Source: Chryseobacterium defluvii
GTDB lineage: Bacteria; Bacteroidota; Bacteroidia; Flavobacteriales; Weeksellaceae
DNA: 64,000 nt
NCBI RefSeq assembly: GCF_014204415.1
Contig: NZ_JACHLE010000002.1
Span: forward strand, 434,001-498,000
Direction of reading: 5' to 3'
Below are positions 42,972 to 51,708 of the stretch, piece after piece. The notes under the pieces are model-generated. The model worked only from the letters and a program-made list of their open reading frames with translations. It was not told the DNA's origin and ran no database searches. Each line of letters starts with the position of its first letter. Position 1 is the first letter of the stretch. The translations under genes and the position numbers were made by a program.

Positions 42972-43709
42972 ATGAGGTTACTTTCAATAATTTTTGTGTT
43001 GTCTATAAACGTCTGTTATTCTCAACGTCCGGGTGCCGGAGATCCGGCTCTTGCAGTGGCAGCCAACCAAATGCTTAACTACACGACCAATGTTAGTTTT
43101 GATATGTATAAATATACCCTGGATAAAACGACCAGAGATCAGTATGAAAGCAATCCCCTTTTTGAAAATAATGTTTACCGGTATGAAGATTTTACCATCG
43201 CCAGAATATCGAACATAAAAGATCCTAAGCTGATCCGTTATAATCTGGTAAATGATGAAGTTGAAGTCAAAATGAAAGATAATGTATACGCCGTTGATAA
43301 AAACGATATGTATAATGAGTTTTTAATTGAAAAAACGGGCGAAAGAATAAGGTTTCTCCCTTATATCGATAAAAACGGCACAGAAACCAAAGGATATTTA
43401 TTTGAAGTTTATTCTGATAAAGATTTCACCCTGTATAAAAAAATATACTCAAAATTCATAGAACCTAAAGAATTAAAAAGCGGTTTTGAGACCCAGAAGC
43501 CTTTTGGTTTTATCAATCAGGAACCGTTATATTTTTTCGCATCCACCTACACGGATAAAATCAATTACCTTCCTGAAAAAAAGAACAAACTGGCTTCGCT
43601 TTTTCCTGAAAAAGATGAAAAGATCAGAAAAATTATCCGCGAAAGTAAAGTCAGTTTTTCCGATCAGAGAAGCATCATCAATCTTCTGAAAGAAATCCAT
43701 AATCACTGA
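42972..43709 (+). CDS. Secreted hypothetical protein
   Basis: The 245-residue protein starts with a signal peptide (MRLLSIIFVLSINVCYSQ). The mature chain is polar and rich in Asp, Lys and Tyr, with segments VSFDMYKYTLDKTTRDQYES, EKTGERIRFLPYIDKNGTET and a C-terminal helix. No known domain or sorting signal was recognised. It has its own minus-7 box. The function is unknown. Confidence 0.75.
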   Translation: MRLLSIIFVLSINVCYSQRPGAGDPALAVAANQMLNYTTNVSFDMYKYTLDKTTRDQYESNPLFENNVYRYEDFTIARISNIKDPKLIRYNLVNDEVEVKMKDNVYAVDKNDMYNEFLIEKTGERIRFLPYIDKNGTETKGYLFEVYSDKDFTLYKKIYSKFIEPKELKSGFETQKPFGFINQEPLYFFASTYTDKINYLPEKKNKLASLFPEKDEKIRKIIRESKVSFSDQRSIINLLKEIHNH

Positions 43710-43795
43710 TCATCATCAAAGCAGGATCGTCTCAACAGAATATTGATCGCCTTTTTCTCAAAATTTCACTACATTTAAGACCAAATAAACAATAA

Positions 43796-45199
43796 ATGGT
43801 TCTCAGCAGAATTTGGTCGGCATTTATCATTATTGCCATTGCCATTGCCAGTATAAAATATATCTCTTCAGGTCATTACAAAACCATTTTCAATGATATG
43901 GTGGTGGGAAAAGGCGGTGATACGGTGCAGATCGCCACACAGAAAATGAACGCCCTTTCTCCTGTTGTCAGAGACAGCCTGATGAAAAAATCTGATTTTG
44001 CAGATAACAGAATTCATTATAAAACAGATTCTTTAAGACAGGATGTGAAAGTTTACCGCGTTCAGGAAGCAGACGGCGTTATCGGAACCTCTGAAACCGC
44101 CGTTAAAATCTGTCTTGGACTGATCGGGATCATGACTCTGTTTATGGGATTCATGAGTATAGCTGAGAAAGCAGGCGGGATCAATCTTTTAAGCCGGTTT
44201 ATTCAGCCGTTCTTTTCAAAGCTATTTCCGGAGATCCCTAAAAACCATCCGGCTTTCGGGCATATGCTGATGAACTTCAGTGCCAATCTCTTAGGTCTGG
44301 ATAATGCCGCCACTCCTTTCGGGTTAAAAGCCATGGAAAGCCTTCAGACCTTAAATCCTAATAAAGATACTGCCAGTAATTCCCAGATCATGTTCCTGTG
44401 CCTCCACGCCGGAGGAATGACTCTGATCCCGGTTTCCATTATTGCGATCCGGGCTTCCATGGGATCTAAAACACCGACAGACATTTTCCTTCCCTGCATG
44501 ATCGCGACTTTTGCTGCAACTATGGCCGCGATGATCATTGTTTCTTTATATCAGAAGATCAATTTACTCCGTCCGGTCGTTATTGCTTATATCGGAGGGA
44601 TTTCTGCCGTTATCGGACTGCTTGTCTGGTATCTGGTACAGCTCAGCAAAGATGAACTGGACGGATTCAGCAAAGTATTAAGTAACGGGCTTATCCTCTT
44701 TATCTTTCTGGCAATTGTTTTGGGTGCAGTCTATAAAAAAATCAATGTGTTTGAAGCTTTTATTGAAGGGGCCAAAGAAGGTTTCACTACCTGTGTAAAG
44801 ATCATTCCTTATCTGGTCGGGATGCTGATCGCGATCTCTCTTTTAAGGACATCCGGTGTTTTTGATGTGATCATAGACGGAATGAAATGGGTGGCTAACA
44901 TGGCCAGCCTGGATACAAGATTTGTTGACGGGCTTCCGACTGCTTTGATCAAGCCTTTATCCGGCTCCGGAGCAAGGGGAATGATGGTGGATACCATGGC
45001 GACTTTCGGAGCAGATAGCTTTCAAGGGAAATTGGCAGCGGTGCTTCAGGGAAGCTCAGATACGACCTTTTACGTCATCGCTGTATATTTCGGGGCAGTG
45101 GCAGTAAAGAACACAAGATATACGGTAATTGCCATGCTTCTGGCCGATTTGGTGGGGATCATCACTTCTATCATACTGGCTTATTTATTTTTTGCTTAA
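43796..45199 (+). CDS. Fused SpmA/SpmB-type nucleoside-recognition membrane protein
   Basis: The 467-residue protein has about ten hydrophobic helices. The first half (VKICLGLIGIMTLFMGFMSI, MLMNFSANLLGLDNAATPFG, GLKAMESL) matches SpmA, and the second half (GFTTCVKIIPYLVGMLIAIS, LPTALIKPLSGSGARGMMVD) matches SpmB. In Bacillus the two are separate proteins used in spore-core dehydration. This non-sporulating lineage carries them as one chain, annotated as nucleoside recognition (Gate) proteins. Transport of a small substrate is likely; which one is unknown. Confidence 0.85.
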   Translation: MVLSRIWSAFIIIAIAIASIKYISSGHYKTIFNDMVVGKGGDTVQIATQKMNALSPVVRDSLMKKSDFADNRIHYKTDSLRQDVKVYRVQEADGVIGTSETAVKICLGLIGIMTLFMGFMSIAEKAGGINLLSRFIQPFFSKLFPEIPKNHPAFGHMLMNFSANLLGLDNAATPFGLKAMESLQTLNPNKDTASNSQIMFLCLHAGGMTLIPVSIIAIRASMGSKTPTDIFLPCMIATFAATMAAMIIVSLYQKINLLRPVVIAYIGGISAVIGLLVWYLVQLSKDELDGFSKVLSNGLILFIFLAIVLGAVYKKINVFEAFIEGAKEGFTTCVKIIPYLVGMLIAISLLRTSGVFDVIIDGMKWVANMASLDTRFVDGLPTALIKPLSGSGARGMMVDTMATFGADSFQGKLAAVLQGSSDTTFYVIAVYFGAVAVKNTRYTVIAMLLADLVGIITSIILAYLFFA

Positions 45200-45204
45200 A
45201 AGTG

Positions 45205-45753
45205 ATGAGAATATTAACCATTCTTATTCTGTGCCTGTTGCTTGTTGGCTGTAAAGAGTACAAGGCAACGGAAAGTCTGAAAAAGGCAACCGTCAAAAAA
45301 CAGAATTTGAAGGATTATATCGATTTTGAATATGATCAGGTGATCGCCTTTGCTACCGTAGATCCGATGGAATATCATGAAACCGGAGCAAAAGATCTTG
45401 ATTTTAATAAATTTCACGATACCATCAGCAGAAAATTAAGTCCTGCTCAAATAAAAAAGCTTAATACTATTCTAAGCGGGAAAGAAAATAAGAATGATGA
45501 CAGCCCTTTACACGCAGACTGTTTTTATCCCAGACATAATATTGCTTTTTTAGATAAGGACAAGAAAGTGGTCAATCATATTTTAATCTGTTTTGAGTGC
45601 AATAATATTGAAAGCAGCAAGCCTTCTTTGGCCAGCATGAAAAACTATGAAGATTTCTTCAATTCTTTAGGATTGAAAGTTTTTTACTCTCCTTTTGAAC
45701 ATGCTGACTATTATAACTCTATCAAACTTTCAAATAATAGTAAATTTAAATAA
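45205..45753 (+). CDS. Putative lipoprotein
   Basis: I chose ATG at 45205 (MRILTILILCLLLVGCKEYK). A GTG one codon earlier is a weaker alternative. The lipobox LVGC has Cys at residue 16. The mature part is Lys- and Asp-rich, with DDSPLHADCFYPRHNIAFLD and VNHILICFECNNIESSKPSL. It follows the SpmAB gene by 5 nt, so it shares the transcript. The function is unknown. Confidence 0.75.
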   Translation: MRILTILILCLLLVGCKEYKATESLKKATVKKQNLKDYIDFEYDQVIAFATVDPMEYHETGAKDLDFNKFHDTISRKLSPAQIKKLNTILSGKENKNDDSPLHADCFYPRHNIAFLDKDKKVVNHILICFECNNIESSKPSLASMKNYEDFFNSLGLKVFYSPFEHADYYNSIKLSNNSKFK

Positions 45754-45813
45754 TCGCTTTTCCGCAGGAATAACTCCAAACTATCACCCCCTAAACTTTA
45801 AACCCATAACTCT

Positions 45814-46206
45814 ATGATCCAGGATAAAGATTTCACCTTAAGACTCATCCGTCAGCTAACCCAGGCATTGGAAAAACTTCTTTTAGGAAAGCCTGAAGAA
45901 AGTCTCATGCAGAAAGAATTGGATTTTGATTCCCTGATGAAAGATATTTTCAGGATGGATTTTTCGGAGGTGTCTTCAAAAACAAAGGAAGAGCTCACTG
46001 CAATGGTGAATGAAAGACAGGAAAAGGATCACAAGGATTATTATGAAATGCTCGGAAATCTTTTCTATTTCAAAGGAAAAGAAGCCCATAATGAAGATTT
46101 TCTGGACAAGGCAAAAGCTTTCTACGAAATGTATCTTCAGACCAGCGGAATTTTTGCGCTTCCGGTCATCAACAGAATTAACGAAATAAAAAAAGCACTT
46201 GAATAA
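45814..46206 (+). CDS. Hypothetical helical protein, possibly DUF6483-like
   Basis: The 130-residue protein starts MIQDKDFTLRLIRQLTQALE. It is entirely helical and has the pattern DYYEMLGNLFYFKGKEAHNE followed by AKAFYEMYLQTSGIFALPVI, which resembles TPR-like helices. It is similar from memory to DUF6483 proteins; this is uncertain. Its stop codon lies inside a terminator stem shared with the tonB operon. Confidence 0.6.
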   Translation: MIQDKDFTLRLIRQLTQALEKLLLGKPEESLMQKELDFDSLMKDIFRMDFSEVSSKTKEELTAMVNERQEKDHKDYYEMLGNLFYFKGKEAHNEDFLDKAKAFYEMYLQTSGIFALPVINRINEIKKALE

Positions 46207-46213
46207 GTGCTTT
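46185..46213. terminator. Bidirectional terminator overlapping a stop codon
   Basis: Nine-base arms AAAGCACTT (46192-46200) and AAGTGCTTT (46205-46213) surround GAAT. The rightward gene's GAA-TAA lies in the loop and second arm. Leftward, the stem is followed by a strong TTTTTTT run, so it mainly ends the ExbB-ExbD-TonB transcript. Confidence 0.8.
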
Positions 46214-46218
46214 ATATT

Positions 46219-47100
46219 TTAGAATGTAATTTTATAACTTCCGGTTGAAGAGGTATTTGCTTTTTCGGCTTTTACATATTTCTTTACCCAGGAAACCGAT
46301 GTAGACACTACACAGGGATCCGATACGCCTCCTGACCTTCTTGCAGAAACCACATTTCCAGCCTTATCTACCGTATAAGAAATGGTAATAGACCCACCCG
46401 CTGAACAACTGTGTGACGGCTGTGCCCCTCCTCTTCCCATTGTTCCGGGAATAAACCCTACCAGTCTTCTGTCAATCCCAATTTTACTATCCCCGTCACC
46501 ATCACCTCCTAAAGGATCACCTGCATTTCCTATTCCTGATCCTGTTCCTTGGCTTCCGGCTTTGGTTCCCCTGCCTTTAATCAGGTTCCCTATGGCTGCA
46601 TTTCCTTTACCGTCTCCACTTCCTGTTTTAGAATTAGACGTTGTGGCAGAAGCTTTCTTATCATTTTTGGAAGCTGTAGTTCCGGATGTGGTCTTTTTAG
46701 TGGATTTTGATTCCTCTTTTTTAGGGGCGGTAACTTTTGAATTGTTCCCGGTAATGATCTTTTCCTTGGCCTCGGATTTCTTGGTTTCAGGCTGAGGATC
46801 AGGTTTTACGACGGTTTTTGTTTCAGGAACTGCCGTCTCTACGGGCTCAGGAGTAATTTCTTCCGGTGCTGCCGCTAAGCTTCCTTCCTGATTAGCCGGT
46901 TCTTCTATCCCGTTTCCGTTTCTGTTATCCCCGAAGTTGACCAGCATTGTGGTAACAACTTCAGGCTCCTGTTCCAGTTCCGGTTTCAATTTATAAAGAA
47001 AAACAAAAAGCAAAATGGCAGACCAGATGAGAATAGAAAGTATGCCACTTTTTATCCGGTCTCTGTTTTCTTCCTCTTTATTTACAGTATAGCCTCTCAT
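46219..47100 (-). CDS. tonB: TonB-family energy transducer
   Basis: The 293-residue protein has one N-terminal transmembrane helix (SGILSILIWSAILLFVFLYK). A long Pro/Glu/Lys/Ser-rich periplasmic spacer (EITPEPVETAVPETKTVVKP, then a Gly/Asp-rich GDGDG stretch) follows. The C-terminal domain ends with AGNVVSARRSGGVSDPCVVS and VKKYVKAEKANTSSTGSYKI. It transmits proton-motive force from ExbBD to outer-membrane transporters. It is the last gene of the leftward exbB-exbD-tonB operon. Confidence 0.88.
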   Translation of the reverse strand: MRGYTVNKEEENRDRIKSGILSILIWSAILLFVFLYKLKPELEQEPEVVTTMLVNFGDNRNGNGIEEPANQEGSLAAAPEEITPEPVETAVPETKTVVKPDPQPETKKSEAKEKIITGNNSKVTAPKKEESKSTKKTTSGTTASKNDKKASATTSNSKTGSGDGKGNAAIGNLIKGRGTKAGSQGTGSGIGNAGDPLGGDGDGDSKIGIDRRLVGFIPGTMGRGGAQPSHSCSAGGSITISYTVDKAGNVVSARRSGGVSDPCVVSTSVSWVKKYVKAEKANTSSTGSYKITF

Positions 47101-47132
47101 TTTATATGGATATCATTTCCCTGTTGTGATGG

Positions 47133-47531
47133 TTACTTATCTTTCACCGTTGCAATGGCGATATTAAACTTATGCTTTTCAGCAATTTCCATGACAAAAA
47201 CAACGTCTTTGTGCATTGTATTTTCATCTGCTCTTATGGTAAAAGACTTATTAGCCTGATTGGTCAGTGCATTTGCAATCGTTTGTTCCAGTTGCTCTCT
47301 TGCAACCGGCTTATCATCTGCATAATAAGAACCGTCAGGCTTAATGCTTACTGTCAATGGATTCGGGATATTATCTTCAATGGCTCCGGTTTTAGGCAGC
47401 TTTACATCAATAGCACTTTGATTGGCTGCTGAAGATGTGACCATAAAGAATATCAGCATTAACAGGATAACGTCTGTCATCGCGGCTAAACTGAATTCGG
47501 GATTTGCTTTATTTCTTCTCTGAATTTTCAT
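47133..47531 (-). CDS. exbD: Biopolymer transport protein ExbD
   Basis: The 132-residue protein has the ExbD layout: a short cytoplasmic end, one membrane helix (MTDVILLMLIFFMVTSSAAN) with the conserved membrane Asp, and a periplasmic domain (SFTIRADENTMHKDVVFVME) ending IAIATVKDK. It forms the proton-driven motor with ExbB. It precedes tonB by 32 nt. Confidence 0.93.
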   Translation of the reverse strand: MKIQRRNKANPEFSLAAMTDVILLMLIFFMVTSSAANQSAIDVKLPKTGAIEDNIPNPLTVSIKPDGSYYADDKPVAREQLEQTIANALTNQANKSFTIRADENTMHKDVVFVMEIAEKHKFNIAIATVKDK

Positions 47532-47592
47532 CTGTTTTATTTTATTGTTTTTTAATGCGTCAGATGGAACCTTTCGGTTTCATAAGAAAGAT

Positions 47593-48297
47593 TTATAAAG
47601 GTTTATTGATAATATCTAAAAATTCTCCGGACATATTCTGGGCCCTCAAAACAAACTTGTCTATTCTGGTCAGAAGCACATTATAGAAGAAATTAGCCGG
47701 AATTGCCACTGCCAGACCTACCGCCGTTTGTCCTAAGGCTGTATAAATACCTTCTGAAAGCGTTTTTGGAGAAAAAGAGCCTGTAGCATGAGATAAATTA
47801 AAGAACGCAATGATCATCCCTATTACAGTTCCCAAAAGCCCCAACATAGGAGCAATACTTGGTACTACAGCTAAAAGGTTCAGGTTTTTCTCCATATTGG
47901 CTACTTCCACCTGCGCCTGAGCCTCCATAGCACTCACAATATCCGACACCGGGCGCCCCAGTCTTGAAATTCCTTTTTCCAGGATCCTTCCTTCAGGAGA
48001 GTTTTGTCTTTTACAGTAATCTGCTGCTGATTCTATCCTCCCTTCTTTTATGAAGTCTTCAATATTATTCATAAAATTGGAATCGGTTTTTGAAGTAAGC
48101 CTTTTGATAAAGAAAAATCTTTCAAAAAACAGGTATACGGAAAACACACCAAGCAAGAGCACGGTAACCATCACTATTTTGGCGAAAGCTCCACCGTGGA
48201 ACATTATTTTCCAGAAAGAAAATTCTAAATCGTCAGTGCCTGCTACAGGTGCAGTAATTTGCGCAAATAAAATCTGAGTAAGTTCCGTTAACAGCAT
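47593..48297 (-). CDS. exbB: MotA/TolQ/ExbB proton-channel protein
   Basis: The 234-residue protein has three membrane regions, among them VMVTVLLLGVFSVYLFFER, and the ExbB core VVPSIAPMLGLLGTVIGMII, then LSEGIYTALGQTAVGLAVAI. It forms the pentameric proton channel for TonB energisation. It is first in the operon. A leftward TATTTTTG box lies 31 nt before its start, on the minus strand at 48329-48336. Confidence 0.93.
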   Translation of the reverse strand: MLLTELTQILFAQITAPVAGTDDLEFSFWKIMFHGGAFAKIVMVTVLLLGVFSVYLFFERFFFIKRLTSKTDSNFMNNIEDFIKEGRIESAADYCKRQNSPEGRILEKGISRLGRPVSDIVSAMEAQAQVEVANMEKNLNLLAVVPSIAPMLGLLGTVIGMIIAFFNLSHATGSFSPKTLSEGIYTALGQTAVGLAVAIPANFFYNVLLTRIDKFVLRAQNMSGEFLDIINKPL

Positions 48298-48328
48298 TAA
48301 TGTGTATGTTTTTTAATGGTTTAAACGA

Positions 48329-48336
48329 CAAAAATA
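48329..48336 (-). promoter_or_regulatory. Minus-7 box TATTTTTG for exbB-exbD-tonB
   Basis: The exact TAnnTTTG match lies 31 nt before the exbB ATG. No clear minus-33 TTG is present. Confidence 0.45.
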
Positions 48337-48468
48337 ATGGAATATTATTAATTGTGGTCTTAAAAATTGCTTAAAAACAACTTAAAGTTTGTTATTTTCT
48401 ATAAAAAGCAAATTTCTTTCCAAAAAGATTTGAAAAGAAATTCGATATGAAAATAATAAGGGCAGATC

Positions 48469-48930
48469 TTATTCTTCGTCTACCTTTATATCATCTTGTT
48501 TAAATTCACATTTAAGCCTGAAAGGAAGCGGGGTATCTGATCCCGTATAAAAATCATCGATGGTTCCTTTCCAGATTACCTGCAGTTCTCCTTCTTCATT
48601 TCTTTCAAACAAAAGCTCATTGTCATAAATATAAGCTTCCTCGTCATCAAACAGATCCACTTCTGTAAAGGTCTCCTCTTCAGAATCGTTAACCTGTATC
48701 ACTTTTCCTTCGATTTCCTCCGATTCGATGGGAAAATCAAAGATTTCAAGCGAAAGTTGCGGAAAGTTATATTGCAAAGAATCATCATCTACATGATCCA
48801 GACCGTCATCCGTAATAATTTCAACCTCAAGAAAATGCTGCTGGTTGCTATAGACCGCCTTACAATAAGTATTTCTTATATTGTATTTTAGCGTTTCGTC
48901 CGGATGGTAAATTTTTAAAATCCCTTTCAT
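48469..48930 (-). CDS. Acidic hypothetical protein
   Basis: The 153-residue protein starts MKGILKIYHPDETLKYNIRN and is strongly acidic (SEEEIEGK-type runs, DLFDDEEAYIYDNELLFERN). It has no signal or membrane helix. The fold looks all-beta. A minus-strand TATCTTTG box lies at 48978-48985, 48 nt before its start. It is monocistronic. No family was recognised. Confidence 0.75.
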   Translation of the reverse strand: MKGILKIYHPDETLKYNIRNTYCKAVYSNQQHFLEVEIITDDGLDHVDDDSLQYNFPQLSLEIFDFPIESEEIEGKVIQVNDSEEETFTEVDLFDDEEAYIYDNELLFERNEEGELQVIWKGTIDDFYTGSDTPLPFRLKCEFKQDDIKVDEE

Positions 48931-48977
48931 TGTCTCTTAAAAAGAACTGTAATAGTATGAGTGTTAAACGTTTTCGA

Positions 48978-48985
48978 CAAAGATA
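48978..48985 (-). promoter_or_regulatory. Minus-7 box TATCTTTG
   Basis: An exact TAnnTTTG match on the minus strand lies 48 nt before the ATG at 48930. No clear minus-33 is seen. Confidence 0.35.
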
Positions 48986-49069
48986 AAAAATTGATTGAAT
49001 GTGAAAAATTTTTTGAAAATTATTTTTTGAAAATTAATTCTATGGATCATGGAATATTTTAATATTACT

Positions 49070-49077
49070 TACTTTTG
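49070..49077 (+). promoter_or_regulatory. Minus-7 box TACTTTTG
   Basis: An exact TAnnTTTG match lies 21 nt before the ATG at 49099. Confidence 0.45.
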
Positions 49078-49098
49078 TTTTCATAAACGATTCTGAAA

Positions 49099-50895
49099 AT
49101 GAAAAATATTTTATCAAAAGGCATAGTAAGCTTAGGCTTAATAGTAAGCCTGGTTTCCTGCAAAAAATCTGATTCGCCTTTAACGAAAGTAACTCCGGCA
49201 AATTTGGATTCTATTGCGGCCAATTATTATGAACAGTATTTAAAATTATATCCTTTAGAGGCTACATCTCAGGGAGATACCCGGTACAATGACCAGTTGC
49301 CCGTCAATATTGATAAAGACTTCATTTCAGGAGAAATTGCTTTTTACAATACGGTTCAGAAACAGCTGGAACAGGTAGATTATAAAAGCTTATCCGATGA
49401 GGATAAAGTGGTATATGATGTCCTGGACTATACGCTAAAAGACAAAATTGAGGCATACGCTTATCATCCGGAATACATCCCGTTCACTCAGTTTTCAGGA
49501 TTGCCTCTTTCTTTCCCCTTATATGGAAGCGGGCAGGGAAGCCAGCCGTTCAAAACGGAAAAAGATTATGATGACTGGCTGAAAAGAATGGAAAAATTCC
49601 CGGAATGGATGGATGCAGCCATAGAAAACTTCCGTGAAGGGATCAATAGTAAAATAGTGCTTCCTAAAAAGCTGGTCGTAAAAATGATCCCTCAAATGAA
49701 AGCCGAGGAAATCACCACATCAGACCTTGAAAAGAATATTTTTTACGGGCCCGTTAAGAACTTCCCGAAAGCGTTTACACAAGCACAGAAAGATAAATAT
49801 TCAACGCTTTATAAAAATGCAATTGCCAAGAACATTATTCCTGCTTATACCAAAATGGCCAGTTTCCTGGAAACCGAATATCTGCCGAAAGCAAGAGAAA
49901 CAGACGGCTACAACAGCTTACCTAAAGGAAATGATATTTATAAGTATTATGCAAAAAGCTGGACAACTACAGATAAATCCCCTGACGAGATTAACAAAAT
50001 AGGATTGCAGCAGGTTGCCATGCTACGGGCTGAAATGGAAAAAGTAAAACAGCAGGTCGGGTTTACAGGAACATTGGAAGAGTTCATTAATTTTGTAAAA
50101 ACAGATCCTAAAGCCATGCCTTATAAGAATTCTAAGGAGGTTTTGGATGCATTTAACGGAATTTTAGCTAAAATCACTCCCAAGCTGAAAAAGATGTTCA
50201 GCATAACTCCGAAAACGAAATTTGAGATCAGGCAGACGGAAAAGTTCAGGGAAGCAAGTGCAAGTGCAGAATATATACAGGGAACTCCTGACGGGAAAAG
50301 GCCGGGAATATTTTATGTGCCCCTTCCTGACCCTTCAAAGTTCAATACAACTTCAGGAATGGAGTCTCTTTTCTTACATGAAGCTATTCCGGGGCATCAT
50401 TATCAGGTTTCTCTTCAACAGGAAAATACAAAGCTTCCAAAGTTCATGAGATTCGGATGGTTCGGTGCGTATGGTGAGGGATGGGCGCATTATTGCGAAA
50501 CACTGGGCCCTGAATTCGGATTATACACGGATCCCTACCAGAAAATGGGATATCTGAGCGATCAAATGCTGAGAGCAGTAAGATTAGTAGTTGATACAGG
50601 TTTGCATACCGGAAAAATGAAAAGAGAAGAAGCGATCAAATATTTCTTAAGTAATATTTCTTACGATGAGGCAAGTGCCACAGCAGAAGTGGAAAGATAT
50701 ATGGCCATGCCCGGGCAGGCTTTAGGATACAAAATAGGCTCAATAAGGATCCGGGAACTGAGGGATCAATATCAAAAGCAACTGGGAAGCAAATTCAGTC
50801 TGGCGAGCTTTCATGATGAAGTTCTGAGCCAGGGCTGTCTTCCTTTAGATGTTTTGAACAGAAAAATGGAGCTTTGGGCGAAGAAGCAAAAGTAA
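49099..50895 (+). CDS. DUF885-family lipoprotein (putative metallopeptidase)
   Basis: The 598-residue protein has a lipoprotein signal (LGLIVSLVSCKKSD). The DUF885 core has MESLFLHEAIPGHHYQVSLQ (HEAIPGHH zinc site near residue 435) and YGEGWAHYCETLGPEFGLYT. Other conserved parts are ASAEYIQGTPDGKRPGIFYV and YDEASATAEVERYMAMPGQA. DUF885 proteins are predicted carboxypeptidase-like enzymes on the cell surface or in the periplasm. It is monocistronic. Confidence 0.88.
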   Translation: MKNILSKGIVSLGLIVSLVSCKKSDSPLTKVTPANLDSIAANYYEQYLKLYPLEATSQGDTRYNDQLPVNIDKDFISGEIAFYNTVQKQLEQVDYKSLSDEDKVVYDVLDYTLKDKIEAYAYHPEYIPFTQFSGLPLSFPLYGSGQGSQPFKTEKDYDDWLKRMEKFPEWMDAAIENFREGINSKIVLPKKLVVKMIPQMKAEEITTSDLEKNIFYGPVKNFPKAFTQAQKDKYSTLYKNAIAKNIIPAYTKMASFLETEYLPKARETDGYNSLPKGNDIYKYYAKSWTTTDKSPDEINKIGLQQVAMLRAEMEKVKQQVGFTGTLEEFINFVKTDPKAMPYKNSKEVLDAFNGILAKITPKLKKMFSITPKTKFEIRQTEKFREASASAEYIQGTPDGKRPGIFYVPLPDPSKFNTTSGMESLFLHEAIPGHHYQVSLQQENTKLPKFMRFGWFGAYGEGWAHYCETLGPEFGLYTDPYQKMGYLSDQMLRAVRLVVDTGLHTGKMKREEAIKYFLSNISYDEASATAEVERYMAMPGQALGYKIGSIRIRELRDQYQKQLGSKFSLASFHDEVLSQGCLPLDVLNRKMELWAKKQK

Positions 50896-51055
50896 AATAT
50901 ACAGAATTCCCTTTGTTCTGAAGGGTGATAAATCTTTGATTTGACGGGGTGTTACAATTTAATATTCAATTATTAACTACCCCGTCTTTTTGTTTCACAA
51001 AAATCCACCCCTTCATGGAAGGGGAATTTTATTCTGTTCCCGAAAGTATCGTTTT

Positions 51056-51676
51056 TTATTTATCGAACATCATTTTCGTAATAAAATCCTTATCTCCTTT
51101 ACCTCTTGCCGGAGAATATTCCCGCCCATAAAAAATAATCTGTAGATGAAGCTTATTCCATACATTTTCATGGAAAATAGTTTTGGCATCTTTTTCTGTT
51201 TCCACTACATTCTTTCCTGAGGTAAGCTTCCATTGGGTCATTAATCGATGAATGTGCGTATCTACCGGAAATGCAGGAAAACCAAAAGCCTGGCTCATTA
51301 CCACAGATGCGGTTTTGTGTCCTACTCCCGGTAAGGCTTCCAATTCTTCGTAAGTCTGCGGTACAACCCCATTGTGTCTTTCCAAAAGAAGTTCTGCCAT
51401 TCTTTTCAGGTTTTTAGCTTTTGTATTGGAAAGCCCGATCTCTTTGATAAGCTCGCGAATTTCTTCTACTTCCAATTGAGCCATTTTTTCAGGAGTTCCG
51501 GCTACCTTGAAGAGATTGGGGGTCACTTCATTCACTTTTTTATCGGTGGTTTGGGCAGAAAGTGCCACGGCAACCATCAAGGTATACGGATCGGTATGGT
51601 GTAACGGAATAGGGACTTCCGGATATAATTTTTCTAATTCCAGCTGGATGAGCTCTGCTCTTTGTTTTTTTGTCAT
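51056..51676 (-). CDS. nth: Endonuclease III, Fe-S cluster cysteines lost
   Basis: I chose ATG at 51676 (MTKKQRAELIQLELEKLYPE), giving 206 residues. An upstream Met at 51697 would lie inside the minus-7 region. The HhH motif is LEALPGVGHKTASVVMSQAF with the catalytic Lys, and FPVDTHIHRLMTQWKL has the catalytic Asp. The enzyme cuts DNA at oxidised pyrimidines. Normal Nth ends with a four-cysteine 4Fe-4S loop. Here the end is FYGREYSPARGKGDKDFITK and a short tail with no cysteine. Confidence 0.93.
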   Translation of the reverse strand: MTKKQRAELIQLELEKLYPEVPIPLHHTDPYTLMVAVALSAQTTDKKVNEVTPNLFKVAGTPEKMAQLEVEEIRELIKEIGLSNTKAKNLKRMAELLLERHNGVVPQTYEELEALPGVGHKTASVVMSQAFGFPAFPVDTHIHRLMTQWKLTSGKNVVETEKDAKTIFHENVWNKLHLQIIFYGREYSPARGKGDKDFITKMMFDK

Positions 51677-51684
51677 GTAACCCT

Positions 51685-51692
51685 TAAATTTG
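51685..51692 (+). promoter_or_regulatory. Minus-7 box TAAATTTG for bcp
   Basis: An exact TAnnTTTG match lies 16 nt before the bcp ATG at 51709. It overlaps the leftward promoter area. Confidence 0.5.
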
Positions 51693-51694
51693 AA

Positions 51695-51702
51695 CAAAAT
51701 TA
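51695..51702 (-). promoter_or_regulatory. Minus-7 box TAATTTTG for nth
   Basis: On the minus strand this exact box lies 18 nt before the nth ATG at 51676. It supports that start over the longer frame. Confidence 0.45.
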
Positions 51703-51708
51703 AACATT

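Noticed and set aside
46382..46795. 137-residue Pro-rich ORF on the plus strand
   Set aside because: It is the reverse reading of the Gly/Asp/Lys/Ser-rich TonB spacer; composition artefact.
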